Positions 38,140 through 47,559 of a DNA stretch of 64,000 nt are shown here, piece after piece. The DNA is taken from NCBI GenBank assembly GCA_003402315.1, contig QFXI01000018.1, forward strand, positions 119,015 through 183,014, in the 5' to 3' direction. A program made the position numbers and the translations under genes. Position 1 is the stretch's first letter; the number at the start of each line of letters is the position of its first letter. This DNA comes from Candidatus Nitrotoga sp. LAW (GTDB lineage: Bacteria; Pseudomonadota; Gammaproteobacteria; Burkholderiales; Gallionellaceae). Below the pieces are notes generated by a model, which saw only the letters and a list, made by a program, of their open reading frames with translations, was not told the origin of the DNA and made no database searches.

Positions 38140-40092
38140 TCAGCGCTGTGCGGGTGGTTTTAATGGTAGGCGATAGCGACGATCGCTCACCGCCAGCAGA
38201 CCGCCAAAGGCCATGATTAAACATCCACCCCAAATCCAGTTAACCATAGGTTTATGCTGGATGCGCATAACCCACTCGTCCCTACTGATTTGTTCGCCAA
38301 GCGCAACATAAAGATCACGGAACAAGCTCGTGTAAATAGCTCCTTCAGTCATAGCTGAATCCTGCATGGTATAAAGGCGCTTTTCAGGGTAGAGCGTATC
38401 TATCTTCGCTCCATCCAGAGTTACCTCCAGCGTGCCACGAATTCCGCTGTAATTTGGCCCTTTCATTTTCTCCATGGCAAGCAAGCGAAAGGCGTATCCA
38501 TCCAGCGTGGTCACATCACCCACGCGCAGACGCATTTCACTGCTGGTTTCATAGCCCTTGACCAGAGTCACGCCGAGAATAAACACGCCAATGCCAGCGT
38601 GGGCAAGCAGCATGCCGTAAGTGGAGCGAGACGTGCCCCGCAGCGTTGCCCAAGCGCTCCCATTAGTAGATCCCCGCACCCGAGCAACCAGGTAGGCCAT
38701 GCTTGTGAGTAATGCCCACATTCCTAGGGACGTCCCGGCTACCACTGGCGCCGTCCAGTGCCCGAACCAGGACGGCACAAGTGTGCCTAATGCCACACTG
38801 ACGATAAACCACGGCAGCAGATGTTTAAATACTTTCGCCAGGCTGGCCTGTTGCCATGGTGTGCGTGGCCCGACGCCCATCAAGAAAACCGCAATCGCCA
38901 TGATAGGCGCAAATACGGCTTCAAAATAAGGTGGTCCGACTGAAATTTTACCCAGATTCAATGCATCCAAAAATAAAGGATAGAGCGTGCCAAGGAATAC
39001 TGCGCCAGCGGCGGCGACTAGTAGCACATTGTTCAAAAGTAGCATCGACTCGCGTGAAATCAATTCAAATCCGCTGCCCAGCCCCACTTTTGGCGCACGC
39101 CATGCAAATAGCACAAGCGAACTGCCGACCACGATACTCAGGAATGCCAAAATAAAAAGTCCACGCGCCGGATCTGCAGCGAAAGAATGTACGGAAGTCA
39201 GCACTCCAGAACGCACAAGAAAGGTTCCGAGAAGGCTTAAAGAGAAAGCGATAATGGCCAGCAATACGGTCCAGTTTTTGAACGCACCGCGTTTTTCCGT
39301 TACTGCTAGAGAATGGATTAGTGCAGTGCCCACCAGCCAGGGCATGAACGAAGCATTCTCGACCGGATCCCAAAACCACCAGCCGCCCCAGCCCAGCTCA
39401 TAATAGGCCCACCAGCTTCCTAGCATGATGCCCAGAGTAAGAAACATCCACGCCACTGTGGTCCATGGACGTGACCAGCGCGCCCAAGTTGCATCAAGCT
39501 TGCCGCCAATCAATGCCGCGATGGCAAAAGAAAAGGCCACCGAGAAACCTACATAACCCATGTATAGCAAAGGTGGGTGGAATATCATGCCGGGATCTTG
39601 TAACAAAGGATTCAGGTCGCGGCCATCCATTGCGGCTGGTAGCAGGCGTTCAAAGGGGTTGGAGGTGAATAACGTGAAAGAAAGGAAGCCAACACTGATT
39701 AGCCCCATCACGCCTAATACGCGTGCCAACATTTCCTCCGGTAGACGCTTACTGAACAGCGTTACCGCCAGCATCCACCCTCCGAGCATCAGCATCCATA
39801 AGAGTAGCGAGCCTTCATGTCCACCCCACACCGCAGCAATGCGGTATTGAACCGGCAATAATGAGTTTGAGTGTGCGGCAACGTACTTAACCGAGAAGTC
39901 GTTGGTAACAAAGGTATAAACAAGGCAGCCAAAGGCAATCACAATAAAAGCTAGTTGTCCGCGAGCTGCCGGGCGGGCGAGTGCCATCAGCCGCCGATTG
40001 CCGCGCATGCTACCGGTTATAGGTAGTACGCCGAGCATTAGCGCCAGTACGAGCGCCAGCATGAGGGAAAAATTACCGATCTCGGGTATCAC
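38140..40092 (-). CDS. ccmF: Haem lyase subunit CcmF
   Basis: A large inner-membrane protein that ligates haem to apocytochrome c. It has 650 residues and about fifteen hydrophobic segments. The tryptophan-rich WWD haem-binding region is GWGGWWFWDPVENASFMPW near 245. The N-terminus M-I-P-E-I-G is the family's, starting with GTG at 40092 and a close AGGAGG. It heads ccmF-G-H-I; ccmA-E are not in the window, although upstream is where ccmE is often found. Confidence 0.95.
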   Translation of the reverse strand: MIPEIGNFSLMLALVLALMLGVLPITGSMRGNRRLMALARPAARGQLAFIVIAFGCLVYTFVTNDFSVKYVAAHSNSLLPVQYRIAAVWGGHEGSLLLWMLMLGGWMLAVTLFSKRLPEEMLARVLGVMGLISVGFLSFTLFTSNPFERLLPAAMDGRDLNPLLQDPGMIFHPPLLYMGYVGFSVAFSFAIAALIGGKLDATWARWSRPWTTVAWMFLTLGIMLGSWWAYYELGWGGWWFWDPVENASFMPWLVGTALIHSLAVTEKRGAFKNWTVLLAIIAFSLSLLGTFLVRSGVLTSVHSFAADPARGLFILAFLSIVVGSSLVLFAWRAPKVGLGSGFELISRESMLLLNNVLLVAAAGAVFLGTLYPLFLDALNLGKISVGPPYFEAVFAPIMAIAVFLMGVGPRTPWQQASLAKVFKHLLPWFIVSVALGTLVPSWFGHWTAPVVAGTSLGMWALLTSMAYLVARVRGSTNGSAWATLRGTSRSTYGMLLAHAGIGVFILGVTLVKGYETSSEMRLRVGDVTTLDGYAFRLLAMEKMKGPNYSGIRGTLEVTLDGAKIDTLYPEKRLYTMQDSAMTEGAIYTSLFRDLYVALGEQISRDEWVMRIQHKPMVNWIWGGCLIMAFGGLLAVSDRRYRLPLKPPAQR

Positions 40093-40379
40093 TTTCCTCC
40101 CCCTTGTCCGCTATAAACGCAACCAACCGCTATCCATGTATTTGATTCGGTCTTGCCCGGTGTTGGTAATTTGTTCATTAGCTTCATTTTTCCAAATTTT
40201 AAGAATTAAATTTAATAAACAGATACGTCCTTAAAGTTCCGCATCATATGTCTCTTAATGAAAGGGACACAGCTTTTAATTTTAACATGGACATTCTAGT
40301 TTCTTTAAAACAACTTCGAGTAAGGCCATTGTTCGTGCTAAAGGTGTAAGTGTCGCTTGTGCCATCGCCTTCGAAATAT

Positions 40380-41171
40380 TTAAGGAGGCACGCTATCGTT
40401 AAAATTAATATTATATTCCACTGTCAGTGGTGCATGGTCACTAAAGCGCTGTTCCATATAGATGTTGGCTGACCGAGCGGACCGCGCAATACCCGGCGTG
40501 GCAATGTGGTAGTCAATACGCCAACCTACGTTTTTTGCCCAAGCTTGGCCGCGATTTGACCACCATGTGTAAGCTTCCAATTCAGGATGCAAGTGACGGA
40601 ACACGTCTACGAACCCAACTTCATCAAATAGTTCAGTAAGCCAAGCACGTTCCTCTGGCAAAAAGCCGGAGTTCTTGCGGTTGCCGCGCCAATTTTTCAA
40701 ATCTTTTTCGGTGTGGGCTACGTTCCAGTCGCCGCATAACAATACCTCACGCCCACTGGCGTGAAGTTCACGCAGATGCGGCATGAAGGCAGCCATAAAC
40801 TTGAATTTCACCGCTTGGCGCTCGTCACCGCTGGAACCAGAGGGAAGGTAAAGTGACACGACACTAAGGTTATCGAACCGCGCTTCAATATAACGCCCTT
40901 CGCTGTCGAATTCAGGTATACCCAGCCCTTCTATTACTGTTTGCGGCTTGTGCCTGCAATAGATGCCTACACCGCTATAGCCCTTTTTTTCGGCATAGTG
41001 GAAATAGCCATGGTAACCGGATGGCGCTAACATTTCCGGCGTCATGTCAGCAGCTTGCGCTTTAAGTTCCTGCACGCAAACAATGTCGGCATTTTGCTGC
41101 GCCAGCCATGGCAACAATCCCTTGCTACAGGCAGAACGAATTCCGTTGAGATTAATGCTGATAACGCGCAC
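40380..41171 (-). CDS. xthA: Exodeoxyribonuclease III
   Basis: An AP endonuclease/3'-5' exonuclease of base-excision repair. The exonuclease-endonuclease-phosphatase fold shows SINLNGIRSA, VQELKAQ, the GDWNVAHTEKDLKN segment and C-terminal FSDHAPL. It has 263 residues and is monocistronic, divergent from pyrE with about 70 bp between starts. Confidence 0.95.
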   Translation of the reverse strand: MRVISINLNGIRSACSKGLLPWLAQQNADIVCVQELKAQAADMTPEMLAPSGYHGYFHYAEKKGYSGVGIYCRHKPQTVIEGLGIPEFDSEGRYIEARFDNLSVVSLYLPSGSSGDERQAVKFKFMAAFMPHLRELHASGREVLLCGDWNVAHTEKDLKNWRGNRKNSGFLPEERAWLTELFDEVGFVDVFRHLHPELEAYTWWSNRGQAWAKNVGWRIDYHIATPGIARSARSANIYMEQRFSDHAPLTVEYNINFNDSVPP

Positions 41172-41238
41172 TAAAATTCTCCATAGGCAAAGCTTGTAAT
41201 TATAATGGCGGCACGTCTAAATTTTTGATCTATCTACC

Positions 41239-41904
41239 ATGTCTAATTTTCGCCAGGATTTCATCCGTTTCGCCATCAAGCAAGAGGTCTTGTGTTTCGG
41301 TGAATTCAAAACCAAGGCTGGCCGCTTATCGCCCTATTTTTTTAATGCGGGCCTGTTCAATGACGGGGAATCGTTGAAACAGCTTACACAGTTTTACGCG
41401 CAGGCCATCCTGTTCTCAAAAATTCCCTTCGATATGTTATACGGCCCTGCTTATAAGGGTATACCGCTCGCGGCAGGAACGGTCATTGCTCTAGCAGAAA
41501 AAGGCCACAACGTACCTTACTGCTTTAACCGCAAGGAAGCCAAAAACCATGGTGAAGGCGGGAGTACGGTGGGGGCGGCACTGCGGGGACGTGTGCTAAT
41601 TATTGACGATGTTATTTCCGCTGGTACCTCGGTTCGGGAATCCATAGCCTTGATCCGCGCGGCGGGCGCGACACCCTGTGGGGTGGTCATTGCATTGGAT
41701 CGCATGGAGCTGGGACAACAAACAGAGCGGAATGAAAATGAGCTTTCCGCAGCACAGGAAGTAGAGCGTAACTATGGTATTCCGGTGGTGGCAATCGCTA
41801 CACTGAATGATTTGCTTGGTTATTTGCAGGCTAATCCTGCGATGGCGCAAAATCTGCAAGCAGTACAATCCTACCGTGATCGCTATGGGATAGAGCGTAA
41901 ATAA
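41239..41904 (+). CDS. pyrE: Orotate phosphoribosyltransferase
   Basis: The enzyme forms OMP from orotate and PRPP. The PRPP-binding signature [16 protein letters not shown] is near residue 118. The N-terminal [19 protein letters not shown] and YKGIPLA elements are typical. It has 221 residues. The DUF4124 gene follows by 1 bp. Confidence 0.97.
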   Translation: MSNFRQDFIRFAIKQEVLCFGEFKTKAGRLSPYFFNAGLFNDGESLKQLTQFYAQAILFSKIPFDMLYGPAYKGIPLAAGTVIALAEKGHNVPYCFNRKEAKNHGEGGSTVGAALRGRVLIIDDVISAGTSVRESIALIRAAGATPCGVVIALDRMELGQQTERNENELSAAQEVERNYGIPVVAIATLNDLLGYLQANPAMAQNLQAVQSYRDRYGIERK

Positions 41905-41905
41905 G

Positions 41906-42520
41906 ATGAAAATTTTTAGTGCATGTCTGATGTTGATTGCTGTTGCCTTCAGTACAACGGCCGAAGCGAAACTATATAAGTGGGTGGACGATAAGGGCGT
42001 GACCCATTACGGCGAAGTCATTCCTCCAGAATATACCAACAAAAGTAACGCGCTATTAAGCGATAAGGGGCGTTTGATTAAAAGAAATGAGGAAATAAAT
42101 AATACGGAGCGGCGAGCCAATGAGAAGGATGAGGCCAAAAAACGTATTGATAACGAAGCTAACCTTGAATTAAGCCGAAAAGACAATGCGTTATTGAATA
42201 CTTTCAGTAACGAGAAGGAAATTGATCTGGCTCGTGATCGCAATCTGCATCAAATAGAGTCACTTATTAGTAGCATACAGTCACTGCAAAGAACAGCCCG
42301 AGAGGGTTTGAAGAATTATCAGCAGGAAGCAGAGGGGATAAAGCGCGTTGGCAGAAAGCTTCCCGTTTCATTGCAAGCCGACATTACTGAGGGCGAAAAT
42401 AAATTAGCTAAATTGCAACTAGACTTGGTTAAGGCTCAAGAAAAAGTGGCCTCGGTTAAAGCGAGTTATGAAGCTGACAAGATGCGCTTCCGTGAGCTGA
42501 ATGGAAGTGCCAAGAAATAA
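41906..42520 (+). CDS. DUF4124 domain-containing protein with coiled coil
   Basis: The 204-residue protein has a signal peptide (about 1-21, ending AEA), then the DUF4124 motif LYKWVDDKGVTHYGE. A long charged, helix-prone and probably coiled-coil region (about 50-200) follows. The domain is common in periplasmic proteins of beta- and gammaproteobacteria and its role is unknown. It starts 1 bp after the pyrE stop. Confidence 0.85.
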   Translation: MKIFSACLMLIAVAFSTTAEAKLYKWVDDKGVTHYGEVIPPEYTNKSNALLSDKGRLIKRNEEINNTERRANEKDEAKKRIDNEANLELSRKDNALLNTFSNEKEIDLARDRNLHQIESLISSIQSLQRTAREGLKNYQQEAEGIKRVGRKLPVSLQADITEGENKLAKLQLDLVKAQEKVASVKASYEADKMRFRELNGSAKK

Positions 42521-42724
42521 GTAAGGGACACCTAAAATTCCTCTCCTCTCCAACTTTTTGCATGGTGACGTATGGATGGGCTGAAAATTAAAGTTCGACA
42601 TTTTATATAGGATAGTAAAAACAAAAGACTAAGAGAAGGCCAGCCTGAGGAAAAAGATAATTACGGCTTAGAGGAAGCGGAACGAAGGTGCTATCGCTAT
42701 CGAAAATATTGGTGGGATGCCAAA

Positions 42725-43375
42725 TTATACCCAATATGCAGTCTGTGTCATTACCCTTGCGCTCATTTGCATCGCTATCTTTATAGGTAGTGGCAATTCT
42801 GCACCTCCCAGCTGCACTGCAATATCCCTGTGCCGAGCCTCATCTGTAAGCATTTGCCAAATAACTGCACGGCTTTTTATATCCCGCTCTGGCAATTTCC
42901 CCAAATGACTTTGCAGATGCGCACCTACCTGTCGTTCTGTTTCCGCCATAAATCCAAGACTCCATTTATCACCTAGCAATCCAGCAAACGCACCGACAAC
43001 CAAAGAGCCACCATACCAAATTGGATTGAACACGCTTAGATGGCTGCCTAATTCACGTACACGTTGCGACGTCCATGCCAAATGTTCGGTCTCTTCATTC
43101 GCTGCTTGTCGTAAGTCTTGCTGCACCACAGGATCGCGCGCCGTCAGCGCTTGCCCTTGATATAAGGCTTGAGCGCAAATCTCACCGCTATGATTTATTC
43201 GCATCAGCGCTGCTGCATGCTTTTTTTCATTCTCGTCTAATGCTGCATCCGGCAAACCAGCATCAGGAAAAGGTCGTGTACTATGCGCTTCGCTAAATAA
43301 AGTGCGCAAGCTTTTGTCGAATTCAATAATCAAGCTGTCGAAACCCAACACAGATATCTCCTTGTACACGTTCAT
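42725..43375 (-). CDS. coq7: Ubiquinone biosynthesis hydroxylase Coq7
   Basis: A di-iron monooxygenase that carries out the last hydroxylation of ubiquinone. Iron-ligand motifs are visible: [27 protein letters not shown] and DEARHRDIA. It has 216 residues. The start at 43375 is the track's; internal ATGs are absent up to the conserved region, but the first ~8 residues are uncertain. Monocistronic on the minus strand. Confidence 0.93.
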   Translation of the reverse strand: MNVYKEISVLGFDSLIIEFDKSLRTLFSEAHSTRPFPDAGLPDAALDENEKKHAAALMRINHSGEICAQALYQGQALTARDPVVQQDLRQAANEETEHLAWTSQRVRELGSHLSVFNPIWYGGSLVVGAFAGLLGDKWSLGFMAETERQVGAHLQSHLGKLPERDIKSRAVIWQMLTDEARHRDIAVQLGGAELPLPIKIAMQMSARVMTQTAYWV

Positions 43376-43900
43376 ACCAATCCCGACAGTGAGGATTTCT
43401 TCTGAAAATTAAGATTCTACTTTTTTAAACTTATGTGACCCACAACAAAAATTTTATTTATGTATTTGATATGTTACGGCGAAGCGAGATTTTTTTATGG
43501 CCAATTGCGTAGGTAAACAATAAACATTAATTTTTAGAGATACGCCATTACAATTCATGAGGATCAGCCCCAACAATACGCTCAAGTAGAATTTGAAACA
43601 AAAAGCACCATCGTTGTGTATTTAACCATAATTATGCTCAAATACATTCTAATTAGATTGGTAGCCTTAGTAAAAGGGTGGCGATCCATAGCATTAACCT
43701 CACCATCTTAATCTAACTAAAAATTAAAGTGGGATTCTAATCAGAAAAAATTTTCCGCTTGTATTGTGTTGCGATAATACAACATGTGCCTTGCTTATCC
43801 GCTAAGCACTCTGTCAGAATACACTCTGACTTCTCATAAGTGGTTTAAATTTGAGAGGTTTTCCCGGAAAACCAATTTAGTAAATCAAGGAGAACATTTT
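43376..43900 (+). promoter_or_regulatory. Upstream region and structured leader of the porin gene
   Basis: About 525 bp, AT-rich, without a gene. A weak promoter candidate is TTTCCG-17 nt-TAATAC (-10 at 43775-43780), overlapping a TTGTATT/AATACAA inverted repeat. Downstream are GTCAGA/TCTGAC arms (43813-43830) and GGTTTTCC-C-GGAAAACC (43857-43873), the latter ending 12 bp before the AAGGAG ribosome binding site. Such leader structure could control porin translation. Confidence 0.4.
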
Positions 43901-44989
43901 ATGAACATGAACAAGAGTTTAATTGCTCTCGCTGTTGCGGGGATATTTGCGTCCTCGGCTGCAACGGCCGCTGTAGACGTTTACGGTCAAGCTAACGTAT
44001 CGTACGATATCGTTAACAATGATTCAAACAGGGACAGCCAAGGAGTCGCCAGTAATGGATCACGCTTTGGTTTGAAAGGTTCAGAAGATCTAGGTGGTGG
44101 TTTATCCGCAATCTGGCAAATTGAAAACCAAATTGCGATTGGCGCGGGCTTGGGCGGCACAGAAAACCCAGGCTCCAATACAAGCATTGCCTTCCGTGAT
44201 ACATTCGCTGGTCTGAGAAGCGATACAGCTGGTACTGTAAGATTAGGGCGTTTTGATACACCCTATAAATTAGCAACCCGCGGCATGGACATGTTCCATA
44301 ATACCCTTGCAGATAACCGTTCCTTGATGGGGCTCGGCCATGATGTTCGTGCAAGCAACTCTGTTGGTTTTAACAGCTTGAATTACTCAGGTTTCAGTGC
44401 AGCAGCTTCTTATTTTGGCGATCAAGGCGGTACCGCACCTGGCTTTAATACGCCAACCATTGGTACAGCCAACACTTTGTTCAACACAAATGAAGGTTTC
44501 TCAATTGCGGGTATGTACGACGCAGGCCCGTATCACGCTACTGCAGCTTATCAAACTATCAGCAATGGTCTGTCAAATACAAACATAAGCACAGATGCAT
44601 GGAAAATTGGTGGGGGTTACTCGGTAGACGCCTTTGCGCTGAACGGTGTTTATGAAAGAATCAGCAACAGAAATGGTTCTGGTGACGCTAGTGCTTGGTA
44701 CCTGTCCGGTAAGTACAACTTGACTTCAGCTGATGCTCTTAAACTGGCATATACAGACGTTAACAACCACGTTAACGAAGCTGCGAATTCAGGAGCTAAG
44801 CAATATTCTGTTGGTTACGACCACAAAATGAGCAATCGTACTACGCTGTATGCTTTGTACACCAAGTTGGATAATGACCAAAATGCTAATTACCTGCTTG
44901 GCTGGAACAGCGCTAGCACTTCCGTTAGCAATGCAGGAATTGGTCAATCACCTTCTGCTTTCTCAGCAGGTATGAAACATTCGTTCTAA
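43901..44989 (+). CDS. Gram-negative porin (Neisseria/Burkholderia type)
   Basis: An outer-membrane beta-barrel for passive diffusion. The signal peptide MNMNKSLIALAVAGIFASSAATA leads into AVDVYGQANVSYD, the typical first strand. Further hallmarks are GLKGSEDLGGGLSAIWQIENQ and a C-terminal ending GMKHSF with the terminal Phe used for barrel assembly. Start is ATG 43901 with AAGGAG; the track adds a false N-terminus. It has 362 residues and a strong terminator. Confidence 0.93.
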   Translation: MNMNKSLIALAVAGIFASSAATAAVDVYGQANVSYDIVNNDSNRDSQGVASNGSRFGLKGSEDLGGGLSAIWQIENQIAIGAGLGGTENPGSNTSIAFRDTFAGLRSDTAGTVRLGRFDTPYKLATRGMDMFHNTLADNRSLMGLGHDVRASNSVGFNSLNYSGFSAAASYFGDQGGTAPGFNTPTIGTANTLFNTNEGFSIAGMYDAGPYHATAAYQTISNGLSNTNISTDAWKIGGGYSVDAFALNGVYERISNRNGSGDASAWYLSGKYNLTSADALKLAYTDVNNHVNEAANSGAKQYSVGYDHKMSNRTTLYALYTKLDNDQNANYLLGWNSASTSVSNAGIGQSPSAFSAGMKHSF

Positions 44990-45027
44990 GCTATCTTTTT
45001 CGCGAGAAAACTAATAGTTTGATCATA

Positions 45028-45057
45028 AGCGGACACTTTCGGGTGTCCGTTTTTTTA
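45028..45057 (+). terminator. Intrinsic terminator after the porin gene
   Basis: A 7-bp stem (CGGACAC / GTGTCCG) with a 6-nt loop (TTTCGG) is followed by seven T residues, about 40 bp past the porin stop. Confidence 0.9.
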
Positions 45058-45267
45058 TATTGATGCAATGTTGGTGACATACATCGATATTAATGTCTGA
45101 AAATTACCAAGATTAACTATTTCCCGAGCAATCTCTACTTTTAGCTCATCGGATCCATAGTTTACTGGTTTGCTAACGCCAAAATGAGCTATCCACTGGC
45201 TATTCCAACAAAACTGGAAGCAGTGTGCAGTATTAGAAAATATCCACTACAGTTATACGCACGAATA

Positions 45268-46059
45268 TTACAGCCCAAACAGTTGTGCTAATGCAACGCC
45301 TGGCTCAGTGGCACGCATAAATACCTCACCCACCAAAAAAGCATTGACGTGATTATTGCGCATCAGCTGTACATCTTTTACTTGGAGGATGCCACTTTCG
45401 GTTACCACAATACGTTCTTGTGGAATGTGCGGTAATAAATCCAACGTAGTTTGCAGTGTTACCTCAAAAGTATGCAAATTACGATTATTAATGCCAATAA
45501 GCGGAGTAGTGAGTTGCAAGGCCTCGTCCAATTCTGCTTTATTGTGCACTTCTACTAGCACGCTTAATCCTAGGCTATGTGCTAAAGCCTCGAATTCTTG
45601 CATCTGCGCCAAACTTAATGCTGCCGCAATCAGCAGGATGCAGTCCGCTCCTAACGCACGTGCCTGATAAATTTGGTAGGCATCCACCATGAAATCCTTG
45701 CGCAGTACCGGGATTGAACAAGCATCCCGCGCTTCTTGCAAATACTCGGCACTGCCCTGAAAGAATTGCGCATCGGTTAATACTGACAGGCAGGCCGCAC
45801 CGTGATTCGCATAGCTAGCAGCAATTTCCGCCGGGCGAAAATCTGCGCGCAACACACCTTTACTTGGGCTGGCTTTTTTAATTTCGGCTATCACTGCGGG
45901 CTGGCTTGCTGTAATTTTTTTGCGAATTGCTCCGACGAAATCACGAGTAGGTAAGACTTGTTCCGCCTTAGCGCGCATGGTTACCGATGAGCATGTGGCT
46001 TTTGCGGTAGCAATTTCTTGCGCCTTAACAGTAAGAATTTTTTGCAGAATGTCAGACAT
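45268..46059 (-). CDS. trpC: Indole-3-glycerol phosphate synthase
   Basis: A TIM-barrel enzyme of tryptophan synthesis. Signatures are [38 protein letters not shown] and [11 protein letters not shown]. The start is ATG 46059 (MSDILQKIL), giving 263 residues; the track's 64 extra residues reach towards proA and are not family-like. It is separate from other trp genes here, whereas trpC often follows trpG-trpD. Confidence 0.96.
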   Translation of the reverse strand: MSDILQKILTVKAQEIATAKATCSSVTMRAKAEQVLPTRDFVGAIRKKITASQPAVIAEIKKASPSKGVLRADFRPAEIAASYANHGAACLSVLTDAQFFQGSAEYLQEARDACSIPVLRKDFMVDAYQIYQARALGADCILLIAAALSLAQMQEFEALAHSLGLSVLVEVHNKAELDEALQLTTPLIGINNRNLHTFEVTLQTTLDLLPHIPQERIVVTESGILQVKDVQLMRNNHVNAFLVGEVFMRATEPGVALAQLFGL

Positions 46060-46232
46060 GGCAGACCCTAATATACAAGGTGCGTATTTTAACTTAAGTG
46101 CAATGGTAAAATGCGCACTTATAGATGAACAAAATGCAGCGATATCTGTCATCAATGAGATGACTGCATTGACAATGATGGAATCGTTGCGCTTTGCCCA
46201 TCTACTGGCCCCACTTGAATTATGAGGTAGAA

Positions 46233-47492
46233 ATGGATGATATAAAAACATACATGCAGCAAGTTGGACAGGATGCCCGCGCCGCTTCGCGCATTATGGC
46301 GCAAGCTGGCACAGCGAAAAAAAATCGTGCCCTGGAAAATATTGCTGCCGCTATCCTGAGCAGTATCGCACAACTCATTACGGCGAACGCCAAGGATACC
46401 GCTGCTGCGCGTGTTAACGGGTTGGATGCTGCCTCCATCGACCGTCTCACCCTAACTGAAAAATCCGTACAAAGCATAGCGGAAGGGTTATTGCAGATAG
46501 CGGCCCTGCCGGATCTCATTGGAGAGATTAACGACCTGAAATATCGTCCTTCCGGCATCCAGGTCGGTAAGATGCGTGTACCACTTGGCGTTATCGGCAT
46601 CATTTATGAATCCCGGCCAAATGTGACAGCTGATGCAGCAGGGCTGTGCCTGAAATCCGGCAATGCTGCCATTTTACGAGGTGGCTCCGAGGCGATTCAT
46701 TCCAACCAAGCAATTGCGGCATGCGTTCATCAGGGGCTGCGCGAAGCCGGCTTGCCAGAGACTGCTGTGCAGGTGATCAGCACCACCGATCGTGCGGCAG
46801 TGGGCGAACTTATTACCATGCGGGAATATGTGGACGTGATCGTGCCGCGGGGCGGAAAAAGTTTAATCGCACGCATCGCGGAAGAAGCCCGTGTACCGGT
46901 TATAAAACACTTGGATGGTATCTGCCATGTATACATCGACGACGAAGCTGATTTAGAAAAAGCCATCCGCATCGCTGACAACGCCAAAACTCAGCGTTAC
47001 GGTGTGTGTAATACCATGGAAACCTTGTTGGTGGCTGCCAGTGTGGCACCACGTGTGTTACCTCAATTATGTAAAATATATCTGGATAAAGGCGTGGAGC
47101 TGCGTGGTGACGAAGCCGCATGTAAACTCGTTACGCAAATGGCAATTGCTACAGAAGAAGATTGGCGCACCGAATATCTTGCGCCGATTTTGAGCGTGCG
47201 TGTGGTGACTGGGCTGGACGATGCTATTGCGCATATCAATACCTACGGATCACAACACACTGACAGCATCGTGACTGAGAATTACACCAAGGCGATGCGT
47301 TTTTTACGCGAAGTGGATTCCAGCTCGGTCATGGTAAATGCTTCAACACGCTTTGCTGATGGCTTCGAATATGGATTAGGCGCGGAAATTGGGATTTCTA
47401 CGGACAAAATTCACGCGCGCGGCCCCGTAGGATTGGAAGGATTAACCTCGCAGAAGTTTATCGTATTGGGTAGCGGGCAGATAAGAAATTAG
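46233..47492 (+). CDS. proA: Gamma-glutamyl phosphate reductase
   Basis: NADPH-dependent second step of proline synthesis. Aldehyde-dehydrogenase-fold features are [29 protein letters not shown] and [10 protein letters not shown] with the catalytic cysteine. The start is ATG 46233 with GAGGT 6 nt upstream; 419 residues. It is divergent from trpC. Confidence 0.96.
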   Translation: MDDIKTYMQQVGQDARAASRIMAQAGTAKKNRALENIAAAILSSIAQLITANAKDTAAARVNGLDAASIDRLTLTEKSVQSIAEGLLQIAALPDLIGEINDLKYRPSGIQVGKMRVPLGVIGIIYESRPNVTADAAGLCLKSGNAAILRGGSEAIHSNQAIAACVHQGLREAGLPETAVQVISTTDRAAVGELITMREYVDVIVPRGGKSLIARIAEEARVPVIKHLDGICHVYIDDEADLEKAIRIADNAKTQRYGVCNTMETLLVAASVAPRVLPQLCKIYLDKGVELRGDEAACKLVTQMAIATEEDWRTEYLAPILSVRVVTGLDDAIAHINTYGSQHTDSIVTENYTKAMRFLREVDSSSVMVNASTRFADGFEYGLGAEIGISTDKIHARGPVGLEGLTSQKFIVLGSGQIRN

Positions 47493-47559
47493 CAGGAATA
47501 TTTTTCACTAAGAGTTTCTGTATAACTACACTTGCCTGAAGTGATCACGAAAGAAAATT

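Noticed and set aside
42619-42792. Plus-strand open frame encoding a charged peptide (KDNYGLEEAERRCYRYRKYWW region) beside coq7
   Set aside because: It has no ATG, GTG or TTG start after the preceding stop and partly overlaps coq7 antisense; possibly a gene scrap but not identifiable.
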